From: Branchiostoma floridae
Taxonomy: Eukaryota; Chordata; Leptocardii; Amphioxiformes; Branchiostomatidae
Reading direction: 5' to 3'
DNA length: 64,000 nucleotides
NCBI RefSeq assembly: GCF_000003815.2
Contig: NC_049980.1
Coordinates: 14,426,405 to 14,490,404, forward strand
Shown: positions 12,301 to 27,300 of the stretch, in pieces
How positions within the stretch are numbered: the stretch's first letter is position 1
Layout: each line of letters begins with the position of its first letter
The notes under the pieces: model-generated
The model's input: the letters and a program-made list of their open reading frames with translations, nothing else
Told to the model about the DNA's origin: nothing
Database searches by the model: none
Made by a program: the position numbers and the translations under genes

Positions 12301-15300
12301 AATATCTTATAACCAGATGACATTGACCAATGAGAAGGCTCCAGTTTTTCATAATCATTCATCATCAATACTCCATATTTACCAGATGTAAACTCACAAA
12401 CTCGCCAATCCAACATGGTGTTCATGTGTACTATTAGCAGTGGGCCTGTTGCTTTTAACTTGACCTATGACTTGAAAAATGCTTCAAGGAGAGTAAGATT
12501 TTAGTACTTACACTCAGCACAAAAAGTTTGGAATATCAACTTCGGTTGATCATATTTATGTTGTTTCTGCATCAATTTCAATATATCATATATCTATAGA
12601 AATCTTGTCTGATTTTCTTTCCAATGGTATCAAACTCATTATCATTGTTAACTCATGGAACATACACTAGGCTTGCTAACGTGAGTGGGTCACGAAAAAA
12701 AAGGGCCCAAATTCCCCCGTTTCTGTTCAAAACTGTATCGTCCGGTTCAACCGTTGTTATGGCCGTGGGTGACAATGATTCAATCAATCCTTTTATCACC
12801 CAACGTTTGGTATACAGAACATCCAAGTTTCTTTTAGCATATCTGGGTAGAGTATTTCATGAGTGTAAATTCATGGAACGAGGACTAGGCCCGCTTACGT
12901 ACAGGGCGTCCTAAAGATAAAGTGCCAAAATTACCCTACTAAAGTCAATCACACCATTCTGCTCATTTTCTTCCGTCAGTATTGACTTGTGAATAAAGGC
13001 AAGTTGAATAAACAGGACATGTCAATCAAAGCTACTATTACTCTTTATTCAAGCAAAAAATCTGAACCATGGCAAGAGGTGATCAATCGAGTGCTAGCCA
13101 TAAGCCGTAGGAAGGCTATTCTACCCTAAGACTGTGCTCCAGCATCCAATGGTCATTGCTCTGTGTGGACTGGTGTTGTAATCTTGCAGAATGGCATTTG
13201 GTCAAATATTGAAGAGGTAGAATTTTGCTACTGGATGGAGGATGGTGTCCCTATATGTCACCACATTAATTTCCCTTGAATGATGACGAGTCTTGTTTAC
13301 CCTATGGTGGTTATACTGCCCCACACCATGACGCTGCCTCCACCACCAAATGCCGAAAGTTACTCTTGCCTTGTCAGCGTGCGGTTCTCCTTGCCGCATC
13401 CACGCTTTGATTCTGCCATCCAACTATCGAAAGGGCAGATGAACTCTACTCAAGTATGCTAAAACCTTGTATGTTCCGTATACAAAATGTGAGGTGAAAA
13501 GAGGATTGATTGAACCAGTGACACACGCGCCAATATCAACAGGACGATGCAGTGTTGAACAGACGTAGGGGAATTTGGGCACTTTTTTTTCGTGACCCAC
13601 TCACGTAAGCAGGCCTTGTGCTCGTTTCATGTGTTTATAATCATAATAAGTTTGATACCATAGGAAAGAAAATCACACAAGCTTTCTATTGATATATAAT
13701 ACATTGAAATTGATGCATAAATAACGGAAATATGATATACTAAAGTTGATATTCCAAACTTTTTGTGCCGAGTGTATATGTTATTTAGGACTTCCCATGT
13801 GTCTGTTTGACACATCATATCCATTTTTGATTATACTGCTGCTGGGATCCCTGTCACAGCAGCAGTCGGATAGTCTTCACACTGTGCTTCCATGATAATG
13901 AAAAAACTTTCACAAACTAATACTAGACAATTCACCAAGTCAGTTCACGATCACACAAACATTCCTTTGGTGTAAATGATGCCATAAGGTCTGGTTGCTT
14001 CATATAGCCACCTCAGAAACCAGTTGTTGTTTGTGTCACTACCAATGGAGATTTATTCAGGTGGCTATGGGAACTGACCATGCCTTTTGGTACTGTATAC
14101 ACCTCAGGTTGACTCAATATACGTGTAAATGTTACAGTAAGTAGGACCAAACTGATTTGAACTAAAATACATGTATGAATGAGGGTAGGAGAGCATGCAT
14201 GCGATTGTCTCGGACACAGGAGCAAGTCACTACTTCGCCTTTAAGTACTAATTATACTGTAAATGGAGAAATGTTCGCGGTGGATTAATGTTCGCAGTTT
14301 TTGTGGTGGCCGTTTAACCGCGAATTTAAAACTACCGCAAACATTTTCCCATGGCCGTAAGAGACTACAGTGCATGGTGCTACCGCGAAATTAAAACCAC
14401 AGCGAAAAGTCCTTTTTATCGTTACCGCGAAATTAAATCCCCTTAAACTTAAATGCATTTACAGTAACTTGATGACATCCAAGGTAAGGAAAAAAAGACT
14501 TACTGCGACATTCCGGCTTGGTTCCATCCCACTGGCCATTGCTCTGACAACGTATCGAGGATGAGCCAAAGATGAAGTATCCATTGTCACAGAAGTACTC
14601 TATGGTCACACCAAAGGTGGTCCCAGCTTGAGCCACACTGTGACCATGTTCTACTGTTCCTGGGTCACCACAGTCAACAGCTAAGGTGTAGAGGACAACA
14701 GAGATAAGTCTTAAGTGTTGATTTTATTTTATTTTTGAAGTTCCAAAGCATTTCTCTAACAATCACTTGTTCTGAAGAAAATTTCAAGTACATGATTTTC
14801 CATAAAGATTAAGTCAATACTCATCTCACCTGTGCAAGTTGGGATAGGGTTGCTCCATAATCCATTCTGCTCACATCTTATGATCGGTGCCCCCTGTAGG
14901 ATGTACCCAACATTGCAGGTAAAGTTGAGGATATTGCCATAGTCAAAACTGTCACCATCCCTGTTACCGTAGTATGGAGTACCTGGATCCCCACAGGTTA
15001 TTGCTGGGGGAAAAAATCAGAAATGGTCTTAGTGATGAATTAAGAAAAGACAGTATCACATGGAAACTTGAATCTAAACAAATAGGTATAATCCCAATTA
15101 TCTCTGAATAATAAAATGAGCTTCTCAGTAGCAGTGCAATAATGCTACAGCAAGCCGTATTGCTACATGATGATTATCAATATGTGAAGTACTTACGAAT
15201 ACAGACAGGCACTCGCCCATTCCATTGACGGTTTGCTTGACAGGTAAGGTAGGAGCTGCCCACCAATCGGAAGCCCTCGTTACAGCTGTAGATGACCGTG

Positions 15301-18300
15301 GAACCGTAGGTGAAGCTGTTGCCTTGGCGATTGCCATTTGTTGGAATTCCCGGATCTCCACATCCTTCCGCTGTTGATTAAATAAACATTTGATTGAATG
15401 TACCCTAAAGTTTCCAATGAATGCAACTATCCTGTATTAGTGTTAAGTAACATCGATGACAACTGATCCATTGCAGTTACAGGTGATATCTACTAAGTGT
15501 AGACTTTCAAAAGGCATTTTATCTTTATCATATAGATACCACTGAAGTGTATTCATCATTGTACTATCGCCATTACTAAGGGATTACAAAGGGATTTAGT
15601 TCCTTTTGTATTCCAGAAATACTCTTGGAAGACAATTGAACCTTTAGGATTAAAAAAAAATCCTTATTCAGAAGACTTGTGCTCAAATATTTCTTACCTT
15701 ATCATGATAACGTTTAGGGGTTAAAAATGCTTAGATTCAAGCTGTGCTTTACAAGACTAATTCAGAACAGCAAAATAACGGAACTTACCAACACACTGCA
15801 CATCAGTCCCACTCCATGTGCCATCAGCTTGGCATTGACGCTGTGCTGACCCCTGTATGTTGTATCCATTATTGCAGGTGTATTGTATGACGGAGTTGTA
15901 GGTGGCATTCGCTCCACTGAGATAGTTGTATCTGCCATTAGGGGGGACTGGCAGCTGTGCACATGTGTTAACTGTGGAAAACATGTGATAGACATGTATC
16001 ATAAATGGCTGATTACACAAAATGTACAGAGTTGTTCAGGGTTAAAGGTTTCCAATCTTTCTAGCATCAGTTTACATGTACTACCACGTCAACGGATAAA
16101 GGTTACCCCGCGAATAAAGGTGAACTAACGCTAACAATTTAAAAAGAAGTACAGGGTTGCACTGTTTGAAATCACTAATTTGGGGATCAGAATGAATCGG
16201 CCCAGTCAACAAGTTGACCAGGGACTGTTGGGCCAAGATACAATTGCTTTGATTAGCCATGGGCTGAGTTGGTTAAAGGATTAAAATGTCAGTATATTTG
16301 CGTGACTGTCACAGAAATATTACTGTAGAAAGAAGTAGAAATATAAGGAGACTCCTCCATTCCTCACAGAACACAGACTGACAGACCAACCTTCACAGGT
16401 GGGAGGGGGGTTGTCCCAGGTCTGGTCTGCCAAACACGTCAGCACATGCAAGCCAACAGGGTGGTAGCCTGTCTCACATCCATAGTCCACGGTATCTCCA
16501 TAGTTGTAATTGGCCAGGGAAGGTGCCATTGTGCTGTGTGCGACAGAGGCTGGCCGTGGGCAGGTGCTGACTGGAAAATCCAGAATTGTGTGGGTATAGG
16601 CAACAGTCAGTCAGTTTATCAAAAAGCCATGAAGAGCGTTTGCAGTACTAATCAATTATATTGCAATGTAAGACAGGGAATTTACTTTCTAAATAGGATA
16701 TTTCTATAGCAAACATAGTTAACATACAATACAAACTACAAAGTACTTTACAGTGCACATCATCCTCTACCTATTGAGGTATAAAATTGACATNNNNNNN
16801 NNNNNNNNNNNNNNNNNNNNNNNNNNNNNNNNNNNNNNNNNNNNNNNNNNNNNNNNNNNNNNNNNNNNNNNNNNNNNNNNNNNNNNNNNNNNNTGTTTGC
16901 GGCAACTGATTCTTTGGTTAGGGACGGTAGCACAGTGCATGTGTCCTATAATTTTCAGATATTGTTCTTTATCATACTATGTAGATTTAAATAGTCTGTA
17001 GGTTCAGAATATAAATGCTCATCCTTACTTTGACATGCTGGTGGGTTGTTGCTGCTCCACCCACTGGTTCCACAGGTGATCTGGGTCACAGCAGAGCCTG
17101 GCAGGCGGTATCCCAAGTTGCACTTGTAGGTCACAGTTGAGCCAATGGTAAAGTCATTCCCATCGATGATTCCATTGGCAGGGGCACGGGGCATGCCACA
17201 GGACGTGGCTGTTTGGCAACAAAAATGACTGAATTAATACTGTGAAAAACTGCACAGCTTTAACCTTAGATTCTTACTACAGTTAAGAATCTACCTCAAA
17301 CAAAACACATGTGACACATCTAAATCAAGACATGGCTAGCATCTGCATGGCTATCTCATGATGACTGCATGTGATGGATTTCCTTAAATCTTGTTTTCCA
17401 CCAGATTAGGCAAGAATAAGTTATCCCAAACATCTGGCCTTAAATCCCTATTTCTTTAGGAACTACTACCAGTATTTACCTTCTTAGAAACACAATCAAT
17501 GGTCATTTCAGAGATAAAATGATTTCTTGGAAATTATTAACTTTAAAACCCCTGTTTACACCTCACCTTGGCAGACAGGTCTGGGGCTGGTCCACTCGTA
17601 CGCATAATTTCCCATCAACAGACAGGTGGCAGTGGCTTGTCCAACCAGGGTATACCCAGCATTACAAGTGAAGGTCACTCTGTCATTGGGGTTGAAACTG
17701 AAAGAACAAATAAAAAATTTTGATATCAACTCAAATATCAATATGATCATTGTGTTCTCAACATATTGCAGTCTTTATCCCTTTCTTGACAAAAGCTAGA
17801 AAATTTCCTATTACGGATAGAATTGTATCCATACTATTTTAATATTAAACTACAGGTCCTAAATATATTTAATTCATTACATGAGAATTTTGTCAATCTA
17901 ATCAAGAGCATGTTATGTAAGAAGAATGATGAATGAGCCTACAAAATGCTACATACATTGTAAGACTTTGAAAACATGTACCTGTTCCCTTGTCTGTTGC
18001 CATTGTCTGGTATGCCTGGATCATTGCAACAGACAGCTGGAAACCAAAACATTCAGTTTATATCCATTGACAATGTAATGCTGGTCTGTGTCAATCACAA
18101 TATATTGCCTTGCACATCCTTATGCCAGATATTTTTATCACTATGCCTTTTCTGAGGGGAGGCCTCCTCCTCCCCTTAAGCTCTTGAAAAAACAGCCAAG
18201 GACAGAGATGTAATGTCGAAGGTTAAATAAAGGTTGGAAAAAATTACAACTTCCATATAATGCACTCAAAAACAAAAGGATGTAAGCATCAAACCCCACA

Positions 18301-21300
18301 CAGTTCATGATCAACAGACACACATGTGATATAAGTAAAGTGTACATTGCAATAGTGTACAATCCATGAAAGGATCAGAATGCCAACCATAAAAACAGTA
18401 TCATACTAACATCGGTAATTAAGCTCAAAGCCTCTATCTGTGATGGAGGCATCACTGGTCCATTTGAGGAAGATGACTGCTCCTGGGCTGGTGTAGTTAG
18501 CTACTGGAAAGGGGCGGCCAGTGTAGGTCACAGCTGCAGTGCCTGCATCGGTTGTTCCTTTGGGAATAAGATTGAATATATTTGTCACAACTTGGAAATA
18601 TAATATACTTATTAGAAAATGTACTGACTCCTTGTACTAATTTTATTACTTGTTACCACAATACACATTAGTGCAATTAGTAACTGTCACTGTGTTGATA
18701 AAAAAAATGATTAACAAAACAACAAATTCATTCAAAGATTGTGATAATCACCACAGTTTTCACAATATGCACTATGTCTTGTCTGTTGTCACCAAACTTT
18801 AACACTTAACAATTCATTACACGTTCAGCATTGTTTGATTTTATGTTTAAAGGGATCAGATATACATGTTGCCATTTTCTCTTTCAATACTTGAACATGT
18901 CGCCACACAGGGACTTAAAATATGATCATTCAGTGAAATGTAATCTAATGGAATAATAGAATAACGTTTTTCATAATACACTACCATCAAATACTTCCAA
19001 CTTGTCATAATTCCCCTCTGACTGGAAGTACTCAAAACTTAGAGTGACCGGGTGTCCGTTACACCCATGCAGAGTCCAACCACAGATGGTGTTGATGGGG
19101 TAGTTATTAGGATAGCCTGGACTCAGGATCACTCCACTGCCATCTGAGCGGTCATCGTTAGTCGTGCACAAGACTGTGAGAAATGGAACCCATTACAAAA
19201 TTAATAGCTAGATGATACAGTTTTTAAGACTTTATATCCGTACACAAAATAAAGCACTTACCAACAAGCTTTCGATCAGTCCTCTGATCCTTCTCAAGTT
19301 GTAATGACCCAAAACCTAAGTCACACTTCCGTTCCGGAAGTGCGACTTAGGTTTATTTTGTGTACGGATATAAAGTCTTAAAAACTGTATCATTATGTTA
19401 ACTACCGTCACAGATGAACTTACATTCAATTAATAGCTAGACTTCAGCAGATACAGACAAGTGTGTCATTTGAATTTTATGCAAGATACATTAGGCCTAC
19501 ATACAATGCAGGTACTCTAAAGCAAAAGAAACGACCAATACCAACTGCTCCCTTCTTAATAAATAAATAGATCAATCATCTTTGTTCATAGAGTTATATA
19601 CATAGAATGATTTTTAATCTTGCTTAAGAAATCACACCTGGTTGAAACACACACCTGTACATGTTGGTGGGCTGTTGTCCCAGGCTGTGATGTTGCCACC
19701 CCTGCAGGTCAAAGTGGAAGCCCCCGTCATGGTGAACCCACGGTTACACTCAAACCTCACCACATCCCCAATAGCATTGCCACTTCCTATCTGCACTGCG
19801 TTTTGCACCCGTGGAAGTGTAGGGCAGCTCCGGGAAGCAACAGCTGATCATGAAACAAATGAATGATGTTTGAAGATATGCTATGGCTGGACACTTAAGT
19901 CACATCTCCTATACACACTGAAGTGAAGAGTGAAGACTTTAAGTCATTAAGCAGTAAAAATGTTTGTACCTGTGTAGCGCATCATGAACTTGCCATCCAC
20001 TGAGTAGTCAGAGGTGAGCTGTACCAGCACATTGTTGGAAGGGATGTAGGTGTCATTTACTTGAGTACCAGTCAGCTGAACTGTGACAGGTAAGGACGTA
20101 CTTAGCCCCTCTCTGAAGACAAGAATATCAAGATAATTTAATACAGTATGCTTGTGTTAAATGTACTTAAGTCTAATAGAAACATTTTGAACAAACTTTA
20201 CAAGAGTAGACTCTTTGAAAATGAATGAATGGAATTAAGGAAGACCTTTATTGCACACCTGTGCCCAGTGGGTTAGTACAGGGCATATGTTTACATGAAA
20301 AAAGAATAATTTACAGAATGATACTGCCAAGCTAGTATCAGTACTATTATAGTCTATAAGTGAATTTGACTTTTCCTCATTTTTTTAGCTGTCTTGATTT
20401 CTGCAACAGATTCTAAATGCTCCTTTTCGTTTGGATCTACATTCACTTCCATTACCTGAATACAGGTACAAATAATCAATAATAAATTCGTTCATTTTGA
20501 GACAAAACAACAATCTGGCTGATATTAGTGGTACTGACCTGAATTTGAGAAAGTCATACCCATCCTCCACATCAAACACGACAAAGCTGAACTGCACAGC
20601 CATGCCGTCTGGGAGCATGATCCGCCACTGACAGTCCCGCCCGTTACCATACGACCCGGGATAGCCGGGGCTCAGAATGGTGCCTGACAGGGCTGTGTAG
20701 TTGGCACCACAAGGAGCTGTGGTGGAGACATGGAACGGACTGGTGAGTTACTCAATATCTATTTATCATAATAACACTTTCAAGCATGGAGGATACATGC
20801 ATGGATGATCCTAACCTTTTGCAGAGATAGGGCCAAGGTGTCATTACTCTATATCTGTGGTAATTTTGCACAATAGCCAGAGGACGATTTCTATATGTCA
20901 GACTCTGTACAAAGATGTAAAATTATAGTCAGAACTGCACAACAAGACTTAATTGAGTCAGGGGAACAATAAAATCTCGTCTATATGGACTGCTTGTCAC
21001 AGACATATATAGAGGGACAGGATTCTTAATGCTTACATTAATAGGGAAAATAATCTAAGGTACAAAAAAAGTGGTCACATTGGCCAAGTGGTCCATACAC
21101 ACTGTATGTAGAGTGGCCTCACTTGTACAGGTTTGACTGTTTTCATGATTATTCTTTACAGCTGCTCTAATATTTTCCTGACAGAAAATTGTTGTAACAG
21201 TTGTACATGTACCTACCATCACAACTGGGGAAAGGGCTACTCCATGTCAGGGTATCCTGCTGACAGGTGAGAACAGCAGGGCTGCTCACAATGTAACCCT

Positions 21301-24300
21301 CGTCACAGTCATACCGAATCACCGAACCTGCCGCGTAGCTGGTCCCGACGATGCGACCATTTTGTAGAGCCGGTGGTGTGACACAATATCGTGAAAGAAA
21401 TGCTGAAAGGTAATATAGCATATATTAAGTTAAACATACAACTTGTTGTAAAGCCAGTTTATTAATGGTGCCATGGTGGCAGCAACAATGCGAAACTAGA
21501 ATTTATGTCTCAGACCATCTGACCATTTCCAAATTATTATCCAGTTGCTTGAGGGACTGTTACAAGAATGTAAGCATTATCTTAAATTTCATTGTAGTAG
21601 GCCATATCCTATGTTTGATTAGTGATATTTGATGATTATTGAAATCTTTTAGACTAGATGAGCATCTTCCTGGATTTTATGAAACAAATAATCTTTACCA
21701 CAAAAATATCGATAACCAAAAAACATTCAACCAAAACATAATATCCAATACAAAATGTACATGTACATTTTAGTATATTGTGTGTTTCAAGTTGCATGAA
21801 GCTGTACCTTCATACTGAAGAGCAAACCCATCATCTTTCACTGAGCTGTCAGTTGATAATGTAATGACTACTTCATTAGTCTGTGAGTAGAGCACAGGAG
21901 GAATCATCTGTCCGGTGAAGCTGCCCAGCAGAGGAGAGTTGGTGGTGGGACCATCGTACAAGTACAGATAGTCATAGTCCTGCTCCAGACTGAAGTTCTG
22001 GAACCTCAACTCAATTCCTACAGAGAGTCAGAGATAAAAAGGGTCATCACAACCAATGGCCAAATGTTTATTTATGATATAATCATTATCTTTCTGAAAC
22101 TCACAACTTATATAAGACTTTAAAAGCAAAAAAAAGAAATTCTGTAAAATACAATTAATCAGATATGTAGCTTGGAACAAACTCAAACTGTGTATAATAT
22201 ATTAAATGTTTTGACTTATAGTGATATATTTTTTTTAAGAATGCAGGTGTTTATGAATGGCTGCATCTTTCAAATGTTTTTCATTGAGTCACGAGTAACC
22301 AAAAGAACTGAAGATGAAATGTGTGCTTACCACTTCGGCCACTGACAGTGATGGTCCAGGTACAGTTCTGTTCATGATCATAACCTCCAGGCCAACCAGG
22401 TGAGAAGATAAGTCCAGTGTCATCTGTCAGAGACCCTCCACACAGAGCTGAGTAGACAAGAAAACATTCCTTTGGTTGCAACTCAAAACAATTTTTTACA
22501 TGATATTCAACAGATGCAGGCAGCATTTAACTTCCTTTAAACTTAAACCTCATTCATATGTGTACCTCTGTACTGAGTGTGCATTTCTGTACAGAAAATT
22601 ACAGCTTACAGATTTGGTAAAAGGTAAAGGTATTAAAAGACAGTCCCCAAGCCGAAAGTCAACAACAACGGCTCCTAAACTGGCTCCCCTGGTCCATAGA
22701 AAAATAGACAATTGTTGTCACTAAAAGTACATGTACCTTCACAGGTGGGGGGAGGATAGTTCCAGTCCCTCCTGTTCCCAGGCATACAGGTGATGTGGTC
22801 ATGACCAACCAAAGTGAAGCCCTCATTGCAGCCGAATGAGACGACTGCATCCACAACAAAACTGTCTCCAGTCCTGTAGCCATTGACTGGGACCCCAGGA
22901 TCACGGCATGGTGCACTGACCAGCCCATATGCTGACATAAGTGAAAAAAGTGTTTGATGGTCAATACTAGCTGATTGTACATGATACTTCTACCATCACG
23001 ACAGCAAGAATTATGTTTCAACTATTAAGCCCCTTTATACAATGTCATAAATAAATCAAATTGATACACTTATGCATGTACAATGTAGAGAAATACCTCA
23101 AGAGGTTTTCAGTATCATTGTAAACTCCATTGTACACACTGTTATTAACAATTTCCTCTCAAATCATGCAAACATTATACATGTTCTGCTGTAAGATAAA
23201 CATGGTCTGCAAGAGTGAACCTGTGAACTAAGTAAAACTTATAACATTGAACAGACTGACAGTTGCTTTCTTTCAATCTATAAAAATCTAAATACATGTA
23301 ACTAACTTTCATAACGGATCTTGAACCCATCATCGGTGACAGAGTAGTCAGTAGTAAGGTCCAAGTACACCATGTTGGATGTGGCCCTGATCTCCCTGGG
23401 AATGGTGTTTCCTGTTGAAAATAGGGACAACATTGTTAATATCATTAGCATTGGCTTGACTAGTGTACGAATCTAGAAAGATTAGACAGAGTTTATGTCA
23501 GAACAAACCCACCAGTATACTCTCCCAGTAAATAGGAATCAGCTGAGCCTCCATCGTAGACTTTGAGCTTGTCGTATGGCTCCTCCAGGATGAAGGACTC
23601 TACAGTCAGTTTCACGCCTTCCCCAAGACTGACCTCCACTGTCCACTGACAGTTCTGGTTGTTGCCATATTGTTCAGGGTAGTTTGGAGAATAAATGTAG
23701 CCGGAGGTACGACCAGTTATATAGGCACCACAGGCACCTAGGTAATGAACAAGTACTGGTAATAAGCAAATGCCACAGATGAGAGTAAAAATGTTACACA
23801 AATGTCATGTATTCACCTTGAGTTGTGTTGGGATACACCTAAATCATACATTTAAAGTTGGATGTCATTATCACTAACAGGTACATTTGGTATAGTTTAT
23901 TTCAAGTTACAGTCAAAACTTTAAGACAAGCAACAGCAAATATGGGCAATTACAGGAATAGATATGCATACAAAAAATTCATTCATAACTATAAGGTAAT
24001 TTACAGTTTTTGATAAATTTTGCCCTTTTGCTTAAGGTTAACGCATTGTCACACTGCCTAATAAACTGTTTTTCAAGATGGCCTGAAATCTCACCAACAC
24101 AGCCCGGAACTGTTCCATTCCACATGGCTATAGTGGAGGACTGCTCGCACACCAGGACAGCAGTGTCGTTCAGTACAAACCCTGGGTCACAGGAAAAGGT
24201 CACAGTCTGGCCAATGGCAAAATCATTCCCCTGCCGACTGCCAAACTGTGGCATCCCTGGGTCCTGGCAGTAGGATGTACTTGTACCGTGTACGGCTGGG

Positions 24301-27300
24301 GGAAGAGAAGATTTCACCATTACTCCAACCAACCAGTCTTCAATCAGCATGTTCCTTATATTTCCTATACAAAGCATTTCCCTTATACCATGTGGCCATT
24401 GCCTTGCCCTACCTTCCCAACTGACTCGGACTTTGTGTTGAAACCTTTATATTTGATTAACTGATATTACATTACACGTCTTCCATACTTACCAGTAATG
24501 ACAGTGTGAAATCCTTTTGCTGTGACTTGTGCATTTGTTGTAAACCTCATCTGGACATTGTTCTGGAAGTTCAAAAGGAAACTTTGTTTATTTACCATTT
24601 ACCTTATCAGTGTGGCAAAAAATCATAACAGACTTTGAGCTGCATTAAAACACAAGAAATCTTGTATAATTCTGGCATACAAACTACCACGTTATGGCCT
24701 CCCTTCTTAAGCTACATCTAAGTACTCTACTGCACCCAACTTTTACTCTACATACCCCTGTGCTCAGATAGCTTTCCCCTGAGTGTGTACCACTGAGAGT
24801 GGCAAGGGATGGTGATGAGGAGGAGGATCCATCGTAGATAGTCAGGGTATCAAACTGTGACTCTGTCTCAAACACCACAAACTCAAAATGTACAACTGGG
24901 GAGAGGAGAAATGGGAATAAAAAAATTACTAACAGCATTTTTTTTTAGTTCTCTGACATTCCAGTCCATATCAGATAATTTATATGATTTCCCTATTTAA
25001 GTGTACTACATGTAAGATACATTGTACATGTAGTTCTGTACATCTTTCCATGATTATAATATCATTACATATTGTGTCAGCTACATGTATTGCTACAATA
25101 TTTTTTTAAGCCTCGGCTATGGCTATACCCATTCAATTTTGAACTAATCTTATTCCCATGTTGTCAATCAAATGCATGCATAAAACATGAGCTTACCATA
25201 ACCAGGATCCACAGAAATAGACCAGACACAGCCAGCTAGGGAGTTGTCATAGTTCCTTGGGTAGTTTGGAGAGACGATGACCTCTGACATGCCCACCAGC
25301 GGTCTCCTGTCTCCTCCGCATGGTGCTGTGGAGAAACCATGCAAGGGTCCAAGTTACAAAAATCATGAGCAGTCTGAAATATTTTGGGCTGTGCTTACCT
25401 GTTAGGTATCATTTTAGATTAAAATATACAAGCTTTCCAATGATACAACATAATGCCAATCGTTAAACATAATGCCAATCATTAAACAACAATGGATTCA
25501 AGGGAAGTTTTGGCCCTTTTTTTGCCTACTCATAAAGGTAGTGCTGGTGTTCAGAACAGATGGAATATCTTTGCAAAGGGCAATAAACAAGCTTGATACC
25601 AAAGTTACAGAGATGTGATGGACCTAATCTATGTATCCAGACTTTTTGGTTTTAGTTTATTTCATTTCAAATGTTGCTATTAAGACAAACAGGAGTTTGA
25701 TCCCCCAAACCAATGCCAAGATGAACAGAAACAGACGCTCTGTACCAAGAAAATACAAGTGTGGAAAAAAGAGCAGCTGAGGCCTAGGACTACACCACTG
25801 ACCTGTGCAGGTGGGGACAGGTTTGTCCCAAGTTGGTGTCCCTGCCACAGAAGTACATGTCAGGACACAGCGGCCTGCTTGGTTACATGATGACGGTAAC
25901 TCATAACCTGAGGAATAGGAAACAAAATCTGTATCATTTCTCTGGTACAACTGCCCTTCTGCAAAGAACACCTGGGTGTGTTAACATACTTCCCAAAGCT
26001 TCAGTCAGTTGTCAAATCATAAAGACTCAAACAAGGGTACTTGATGAAATAGCAAGTAACAGCAATGAAATTTTCAGCACAAACCCATTCAGCTATACCT
26101 TAACTTATACCAAAGTGTGTTACAGAAAACCTGAGAGAGCCAAATTTCCCCCCAATAACAAATAATAATAACATTTATTGCAAATTCTTGCCTGTGGGCT
26201 AATTGCAGGTAACATAAAAGATACAAACAGTGTAAGAACAATATCACAAGTGTCTACTCTAGTCTAAAGCTAGTAAAAGCTAACTCTACATCCTAGGTTA
26301 TTGGGTTCAACTCCTTTTTCGAAGACAACAATACAAATACAACGATACAAATACTGTTAAGTGTTCCAAATGCAAACTCACCATCATCACAGGAGAAGCT
26401 GACAGTGCTGAAGACGTTGAAGTTGTTGCCAATCATAGTTCCATTCATGGGTGCAGTCAGGGGTAGACAAAAGGTCCTACGGATAGCTACATCAACACAG
26501 AAGAACATGGTTGGCAATAAACAAACCATGAAGTTTTCTTGTACACATAGGAATGAACAAACATGTGTATGGGTATGCAGTGGAATCGTCTGTATCTGCA
26601 TTCTGTATCTAAATGACCAGAATCACCATCCTTTGATGTAACCTATCAGGTTGGAAGCCACACTCTGCGACAGCAGCTGGTAATATTACACTGAACACCT
26701 TACCATCTAGCAGCAAGTGTGTACTTTATGGTATACCTGTATAACTGACATTTAGAGTACAAATGTGTCTCAAATTGCTTCTTAAATCTAAGAGCCACAT
26801 CATGAACAACAGTAATCATTCCAGACCAAGTACCTTGGTAGCTCAGCTGGAAGCCATCCCCACCAACTGAGGAGTCACTATGGAACACGACAGTCATCTG
26901 GTTGCCGCTGCTCCTGAGCGGTGCTGGCAGGTTGCCCTGCTCTGACAGGTGACCTGTGTACTGATCTCCCAGCTGGGCCGAGGAGTTGGTACCATCATAG
27001 ATGTTCATGTAGTCATATCCTGTCTCAGTCTGGAAACTAAATCAAATACATGTAAGATTTACCTATTTTCACTGGCACTGCAATGATAAGAAATGACCTC
27101 TTAGCACGATTTCAAGATACAAAGTTGCGAGGAGATTAGGGACAGCATGTAAGTACAAAGAGCAAATCTATAGTACAATATTGTGCTATAGTAACGGGCT
27201 GTAGTGGTAATCATGTAGCACCAAGGACAAGTCTATACTATCATACCATAAGGACAGTCTTTTGTAGAAATCATTCAGCACCAAGGACAAATCTACAGTA

